DNA of 9,766 bases from Chloroflexi bacterium RBG_16_70_13 (GTDB taxonomy: Bacteria; Chloroflexota; Limnocylindria; Limnocylindrales; CSP1-4): NCBI GenBank assembly GCA_001795245.1, contig MGOD01000107.1, positions 2,283 through 12,048 on the forward strand, given 5' to 3'. Of the stretch, positions 6,136 through 9,766 are shown one piece after another. Under the pieces are notes generated by a model. The model was not told where the DNA came from. It saw only the letters and a program-made list of their open reading frames with translations, and did not search any database. The position numbers and the translations under genes are program-made. Position 1 is the first letter of the stretch; every line of letters starts with the position of its first letter.

Positions 6136-6237
6136 CGCTCACCCTCCCTCGCCACGGCCGGCCTTCATCGCCGGCACGCGTCGGAGTCATGGCTCGCGCA
6201 CCCATGTCCGGCGCCCTCGGGCCCCTCGCCCGCGACG

Positions 6238-6243
6238 AGTCTA
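6238..6243 (-). promoter_or_regulatory. Candidate -10 box (TAGACT) for the IPT/TIG gene
   Basis: TAGACT on the minus strand would start transcription near 6231 and give a leader of about 95 nt before the ATG at 6135. TAGACT resembles -10 boxes of vegetative promoters in high-G+C bacteria. The -35 region at 17 bp is poor. Confidence 0.3.
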
Positions 6244-6333
6244 GCGGCGCATTCCCGAGAATCCAGACCCATGTCGCTCGAGGACGGGCACCTGCTGCGA
6301 AGCCGACACGTCCCCTCACGGCCGCCGTAACCG

Positions 6334-6343
6334 CCGTTAACGG
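6334..6343. promoter_or_regulatory. Palindrome CCGTTAACGG upstream of the MFS gene
   Basis: This perfect 10-bp dyad lies 97 bp before the MFS start and is preceded by the related half-site run CCGCCGTAACCGCCGTTAA. Efflux genes are often controlled by TetR- or MarR-type repressors binding such dyads, but no regulator gene is adjacent, so the operator role is a guess. Confidence 0.28.
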
Positions 6344-6439
6344 GACAACCCCCCGGCACTCCGCCGGCAACGCCTCGCTCGCGCGAGGTCAGGCATACTC
6401 ATGGAGCCCACCCCCGGTCATGTCCTCCCGAGGAGCCAC

Positions 6440-8080
6440 ATGTCGTCCCCGGCCGCCGTCGACGGCGCGAATTTCCACCTGAGCGCCCGCGAGAAGCTCG
6501 AGATCCTCGGCGCAATCCTGCTTGCGCTGTTCCTCTTCGCCCTCGACCAGACTGTCGTCGGCACCGCCCTGCCGGTCATCATCACCGACCTCCACGGCGA
6601 GGAGCTGTACACCTGGTCGGTCACCATCTACCTCCTGACGGCGACGATCAGCGGCCCGATCTACGGCAAGCTGTCCGACCTCTGGGGCCGCCGGCCGATC
6701 TTCATATGGGCCCTCGGGCTGTTCGTGGTCGCCTCGATCCTGGCTGGGCTCAGCCAGGAGATGTGGCAGTTCGTGGCCTTCCGTGGCCTCCAGGGCCTCG
6801 GCGGCGGAGCGGTCTTCCCGATTGCCCTCGCCGTCGTCGCGGACCTCTATCCGCCCGAGGAGCGGGCCAAGTACCTGGCCTTCTTCGGGGCCGTGTTCGG
6901 CCTTTCGTCGCTGCTGGGACCGGGGATCGGCGGCCTTATCACCGACAACTTCGGCTGGCAGTGGATCTTCTTCGTCAACGTCCCCGTTGCGCTCGTCTCG
7001 CTCGTCGTCTGTTGGCGGCTGCTGCCGCCGATCCGGCACCCCGAGACCGGCCGCAACATCGACTACCTTGGGGCGACCCTCTTCGCCGCGGCGATCGCGC
7101 CGTTCCTCGTGGGCCTCACGAACAAGCAGACCGGGGCCTGGACGGACCCCGACGTGGGCGGGCTCATCCTGCTCGGCCTCGCCATCGGGGCGGTCTTCGT
7201 GTGGTGGGAGCGCCGGGCCGCCGACCCGATCGTCCACCTCCAGCTCTTCCGCAACCGTTCCTTCACGATCTCGGTCGCCGGGATGTTCCTGGCCGCCTTC
7301 GGGTTCTTCGGCGCCGTCATCTTCCTGCCCCGCTGGTTCCAGGTCGTGGCCGGCTCGAGCGCCACGGAATCGGGCTACAACCTCCTGCCGCTGATCGTCG
7401 CCCTCATCGTCAGCGCCACGCTCAGCGGCCAGATCGTGGCCCGGACCGGCCACTACAAGGCCCTGATCTTCGGCTCGATGCTGTTCCTGGCGGCCGGGCT
7501 CTATCTCCTGACGAACCTCCGCGCCGACACCAGCTTCCCGACCCTGTGGCTGTGGATGGTCGTGACCGGCCTGGGCATCGGGCCGTCGTTCGCCGTCTTC
7601 ACGGTGGTCGTCCAGAACTCGGTCGCGCCGAAGTTCGTGGGCATCGCGACGGCGAGCCTGACGTTCTTCCAGCAAATCGGCGGGACGATCGGCCTGACGA
7701 TCGCCGGCACGCTCCTCGCCGACTCGCTGACGAGAGAGCTGCCGGCCCGCCTCCTCGCCAACGGCATGCCGCAGGAGTTCGTGAGCGCGTTCGATCCCAA
7801 CAGCCCCGCGGCGCAGCGGCTCGACCTCACCGGGACGGGCGACCTCGGGGCGCGGATCCTGGCGTCGCTGCCGGATCAGCTCAAGCCCGTCGTCGAGCCG
7901 TTCATCGCGGGCATCGTCCAGGCGGTCCACGAGGCCTTTGCACTCGCGATCGCGTCGACCTTCTGGATCAGCATCGGCGCAGCGCTCATCGCGGCCGTCC
8001 TGACGCTCCTCCTCCGCGAGCGGCCGATGAGCGTCCTCATGAACGAAGAAGTCGAGGCCGCTGCCGAGGGGCGGCTCTAG
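6440..8080 (+). CDS. DHA2-family (EmrB/QacA type) MFS multidrug efflux transporter
   Basis: The 546-residue protein is an inner-membrane H+-driven exporter of the 14-helix DHA2 group, which usually expels drugs, dyes or other amphipathic compounds. The TM1 signature is LFALDQTVVGTALPVI, with the conserved acidic D36. Motif A is GPIYGKLSDLWGRRPIF (72-88) and motif B is RGLQGLGGGAV (R115). Motif C is GAVFGLSSLLGPGIGG, the antiporter signature in TM5. The length is normal for the family. A loop of about 60 residues (about 425-485, containing SLTRELPARLLANGMPQEF) precedes the last helix, as in EmrB-like proteins. I chose ATG 6440 because AGGAG lies 4 bases upstream; ATG 6401 in the same frame has a poorer site. 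No membrane-fusion (EmrA) gene adjoins, consistent with a single-membrane host but not proof of one. The substrate cannot be predicted. Confidence 0.93.
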   Translation: MSSPAAVDGANFHLSAREKLEILGAILLALFLFALDQTVVGTALPVIITDLHGEELYTWSVTIYLLTATISGPIYGKLSDLWGRRPIFIWALGLFVVASILAGLSQEMWQFVAFRGLQGLGGGAVFPIALAVVADLYPPEERAKYLAFFGAVFGLSSLLGPGIGGLITDNFGWQWIFFVNVPVALVSLVVCWRLLPPIRHPETGRNIDYLGATLFAAAIAPFLVGLTNKQTGAWTDPDVGGLILLGLAIGAVFVWWERRAADPIVHLQLFRNRSFTISVAGMFLAAFGFFGAVIFLPRWFQVVAGSSATESGYNLLPLIVALIVSATLSGQIVARTGHYKALIFGSMLFLAAGLYLLTNLRADTSFPTLWLWMVVTGLGIGPSFAVFTVVVQNSVAPKFVGIATASLTFFQQIGGTIGLTIAGTLLADSLTRELPARLLANGMPQEFVSAFDPNSPAAQRLDLTGTGDLGARILASLPDQLKPVVEPFIAGIVQAVHEAFALAIASTFWISIGAALIAAVLTLLLRERPMSVLMNEEVEAAAEGRL

Positions 8081-8083
8081 ATC

Positions 8084-8097
8084 CCCGCCTGCGCGGG
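8084..8097 (+). terminator. Small hairpin just after the MFS stop codon
   Basis: CCCGC and GCGGG pair across a CTGC loop, starting 3 nt beyond the stop codon. The stem is only 5 bp, with no U-tract, so any termination would be weak. The next gene starts 68 bp after the MFS stop and could be read through. Confidence 0.2.
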
Positions 8098-8148
8098 CAC
8101 GCGCGGCGGACCTGCAACACCGCTCCGCGGCAGGCGAAGATTGACCCG

Positions 8149-8925
8149 GTGACGACCGAAGCCGACTTCTGGGCCTGCAGCCAGTGCCGCTCGATCAACA
8201 AGATCCGGGCAGATCGGTGTTACAGCTGCCACACCCCACGCGAGGTGGCAGCCGTCAGTCCGACCGAGCTGTCGGTGACCGATACGAGGCCGCGGCCGAT
8301 CGTGGTCACCAAGCCGTACCGGAGCTCGGAGGCCCGGGCTGTCATCGCGACAGTCGCGACGGTCGTCTTCATCCTCGGCACTGCGATCTCCCTCTGGCTG
8401 TTGTGGTCAATCACGAACTTCCGCGCCGAGGGGGAGCGCGAAGTCGCCGATCGGCTGCTCAGCGAGCGGCTCCCGTTCCTCGCCGTCGTGCCGGTCCTCG
8501 GTGCCATCGGTCTGTTCGCCTATGGTGCCTGGATCAGCCGCGTCGTCGAGAACCTGCCGGCCCTCGGGTGCGGCTACTCGCGGGTGAGCCCGACGATGGC
8601 CCTCATCGAACCGCTCATCCCTGGCCTGAACGCGTACTCCCTCCCGGCACGGGCCGGCGAGGTCGTCCAGAGGCTCGACGGCGGGACGCGAGGCCTGGTG
8701 ATGATCGCGATCGGCTGGTTCCTCGTGATCGCGCCGTTCGGCGTCACGCTCTGGATCATGCGAGTCACCCGGTTCGGCGGCACGGGCGCCGACTTCTTCC
8801 GCGCCGCCGGCCTGAGCTCGCTCGTGGGCTTCGCCTTCCAGGCGGCTGGTCTGGTCCTGGGGCTCGCCGTGATCTGGCACATCGAGGGCCTCTGTCGAGC
8901 CCGCGCGGCGACCTCGAAGCCGTAG
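8149..8925 (+). CDS. DUF4328 membrane protein with N-terminal RanBP2-type zinc finger
   Basis: This 258-residue protein begins with a short zinc finger: W8, C10, C13, N17, C24 and C27. That fits the RanBP2-type consensus W-x-C-x(2,4)-C-x3-N-x6-C-x2-C exactly. A flexible linker (28-60) leads to four membrane helices at about 63-88, 108-133, 181-205 and 221-246. The SPTMALIEPLIPGLNAYSLP segment (about 147-166) between helices 2 and 3 matches the proline-rich hallmark of DUF4328 (an uncharacterised membrane family). The finger should lie in the cytoplasm, where RanBP2 fingers in other proteins bind RNA or ubiquitin; its ligand here is unknown. The start is GTG 8149-8151, since no in-frame ATG lies between it and the MFS gene; the ribosome-binding site is weak. 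It shares strand with the MFS gene 68 bp upstream and meets a convergent gene 22 bp downstream. Confidence 0.85.
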   Translation: MTTEADFWACSQCRSINKIRADRCYSCHTPREVAAVSPTELSVTDTRPRPIVVTKPYRSSEARAVIATVATVVFILGTAISLWLLWSITNFRAEGEREVADRLLSERLPFLAVVPVLGAIGLFAYGAWISRVVENLPALGCGYSRVSPTMALIEPLIPGLNAYSLPARAGEVVQRLDGGTRGLVMIAIGWFLVIAPFGVTLWIMRVTRFGGTGADFFRAAGLSSLVGFAFQAAGLVLGLAVIWHIEGLCRARAATSKP

Positions 8926-8947
8926 GCATCCGGACGGGCGCCGCCGG

Positions 8948-9622
8948 TCACTCCCCGGGCGTGTCCGTGAAGCGGACCGAGTTCGCGATGGCCTCGAACG
9001 TGCTCCGGTAGCGGTAGGCGAACGTTCGGTCCGACGCGAAGAGGACATAGAAGGCCACATCGTCGTGGACCACGATCCAGTCCAGGAACCGGTCGACGAC
9101 GAGGGTGCCCTCGCTGTCCCTGGGTCGTTCGCCTTCGATCAGGACGGCCGGACTGGCTTCGAGGTCGACGTCGGTGGTGACATCGACCTTCGACCCGGTG
9201 GACTCCAGGACTGAGACATACGCCTCCCGGAGCTCGGCGAGGCCCGTCGCGGGCTCCACGGCCTCCGAGTAGATCGCGAGATTCACTAGGGGATCCTCGT
9301 CCCGCGGCTCCAGCGGAACGATGAAATGGTCCATCGTCCCGTCGCGGATCCACCGCTCCGCGTCGGATTCCCGCTCGCCGTAGAGTTCCCGCCACGCAGC
9401 GTCGTCATCGGCCCGAATCTCGCGCCAGTTCGACGGCAGGCAGAGCGCCACACCACGCGCCTCATCGACGAGCGCCAATGGCAGGGCCTCCGGGCACTCG
9501 TCGGATCCTGACGCCGGCCCGCGGCCCAGGTTCGTGACGAAGGCCACGACCGCGACCGCGATGACGAGGAGTCCCCCGACCCCGACGACAATCGCGGCGC
9601 GACTGCGAATGGCGAACCGCAT
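8948..9622 (-). CDS. Membrane-anchored exported protein, PsbP/DUF1795-like
   Basis: The 224-residue protein has a basic N-terminus (MRFAIRSRAA), one strong hydrophobic segment (about 11-31) and a soluble domain outside. There is no lipobox cysteine, so the helix is probably an uncleaved anchor. The soluble part starts with GVALCLPSNWREI and ends with YRSTFEAIANSVRFTD. Those are the opening and closing strand and helix pattern of PsbP-like/DUF1795 domains, in which a cysteine-free start is more usual. C43 and C61 could form a disulfide. Its ATG is 5 bp after the stop of the GNAT gene, so the two are almost certainly one operon. No good ribosome-binding site is visible, consistent with coupling. 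Function is unknown, and the family call is tentative. Confidence 0.72.
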   Translation of the reverse strand: MRFAIRSRAAIVVGVGGLLVIAVAVVAFVTNLGRGPASGSDECPEALPLALVDEARGVALCLPSNWREIRADDDAAWRELYGERESDAERWIRDGTMDHFIVPLEPRDEDPLVNLAIYSEAVEPATGLAELREAYVSVLESTGSKVDVTTDVDLEASPAVLIEGERPRDSEGTLVVDRFLDWIVVHDDVAFYVLFASDRTFAYRYRSTFEAIANSVRFTDTPGE

Positions 9623-9627
9623 GCCGG

Positions 9628-9766
9628 TCAGCCCGTCGGGGCCCAGAAGCGGAGCTTGCCGGCGCGTTCGTCCTCGAGGATGCCGCCGTTGCGCTCGATG
9701 ACCGTCCGGGAGCCGATGTTGTCGATGTCGCAGGTGATGAGCGCCCGCTCGATCCCGAGGGCCCGA
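9628..9766 (-). CDS. GNAT family N-acetyltransferase (5' truncated)
   Basis: Only the last 45 residues are inside the window; the start lies beyond base 9766. They read ALGIERALITCDIDNIGSRT followed by VIERNGGILEDERAGKLRFW and a short end. This is the C-terminal half of the acetyl-CoA-dependent GNAT fold: a strand (ALITCDIDN), then the helix with N-x-x-S-R-x-V-I-E-x-N-G-G, typical of RimJ/RimL-like and aminoglycoside-type small-molecule acetyltransferases. The acetyl-CoA-binding loop is not in view. The stop TGA (9628-9630) is followed after 5 bp by the membrane-anchored protein gene. The acceptor substrate cannot be predicted. Confidence 0.88.
   Translation of the reverse strand, partial: RALGIERALITCDIDNIGSRTVIERNGGILEDERAGKLRFWAPTG

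Larger units (their letters stand above)
6136..6439. other. 304-bp divergent control region
   Basis: This gap separates the minus-strand IPT/TIG gene from the plus-strand MFS gene and should hold both promoters. Visible are a TAGACT box on the minus strand (6238-6243), a 10-bp palindrome CCGTTAACGG (6334-6343) next to a near-tandem CCGCCGTAA/CCGCCGTTAA (6322-6340), and a small CCGGC/GCCGG hairpin (6158-6174). An in-frame ATG at 6401 could extend the MFS protein by 13 residues. No small gene is supported. Confidence 0.6.

Noticed and set aside
4514..6370. Minus-strand open frame of 618 codons
   Set aside because: It overlaps two well-supported membrane-protein genes in another frame and is Arg/Gly/Pro-rich without family motifs.
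6389..7930. Minus-strand open frame of 513 codons opposite the MFS gene
   Set aside because: Its Glu/Asp/Arg/Gly-rich composition is the antisense image of a hydrophobic transporter; no domain is recognisable.
6706..8148. Plus-strand extension of the DUF4328 frame back through the MFS gene (apparent 739-residue fusion)
   Set aside because: The upstream part is an out-of-phase Arg/Pro-rich reading of the transporter. Recognisable sequence begins only after GTG 8149.
8926..8947. Bidirectional terminator between convergent genes
   Set aside because: The 22-bp gap contains no convincing stem.

Overview
This is a G+C-rich bacterial window of dense, short-spaced genes with near-universal G/C third positions. 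I see no rRNA, tRNA, CRISPR array, transposase or phage gene. The protein set is a SigG-type sigma factor with a SnoaL-like tail, a PAC2 protein, a DUF4328 membrane protein with a RanBP2-type finger, and an ECF sigma/anti-sigma pair. It suggests an uncultured Chloroflexota (Limnocylindria-like) or an actinomycete-like bacterium. That placement is an inference from style, not from a marker gene.

Layout. 1-797 (+): 3' part of an ECF sigma factor with its own C-terminal SnoaL-like domain. 818-2071 (-): a two-gene unit, a single-domain cupin (apparently leaderless) followed 12 bp later by a PAC2-family protein. 2149-4430 (-): an ECF sigma factor overlapping by 4 bp a 577-residue single-pass membrane protein with a large, cysteine-paired exported part, the probable anti-sigma/sensor. 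4431-4842: a 412-bp non-coding stretch. 4843-6135 (-): two membrane proteins, a 248-residue one with a C-terminal IPT/TIG domain and a 135-residue four-helix one. 6136-6439: a divergent control region. 6440-8080 (+): a DHA2-type 14-helix drug-efflux MFS transporter. 8149-8925 (+): a DUF4328 membrane protein with an N-terminal RanBP2-type zinc finger. 8948-9766 (-): a membrane-anchored PsbP/DUF1795-like protein behind the 3' end of a GNAT acetyltransferase.

The most notable signal is in the 4431-4842 gap. Two ~28-bp arms (4557-4584 and 4711-4739) are inverted copies of each other, with 25 of 28 aligned bases identical plus one gap. In both arms the similarity continues inward to the same architecture, GTCAAA - 16 bp - CGATA. 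That is the geometry of an ECF-type promoter. The two candidate promoters face each other (convergent). The right-hand one points at the sigma/anti-sigma operon, and the left-hand one points away from it, antisense to the membrane-protein genes. This looks like an autoregulatory region with a built-in antisense transcript, but it is inferred from sequence alone.

The rest is mostly ordinary chromosomal content. I do not see a defence system, a biosynthetic cluster or a mobile island.
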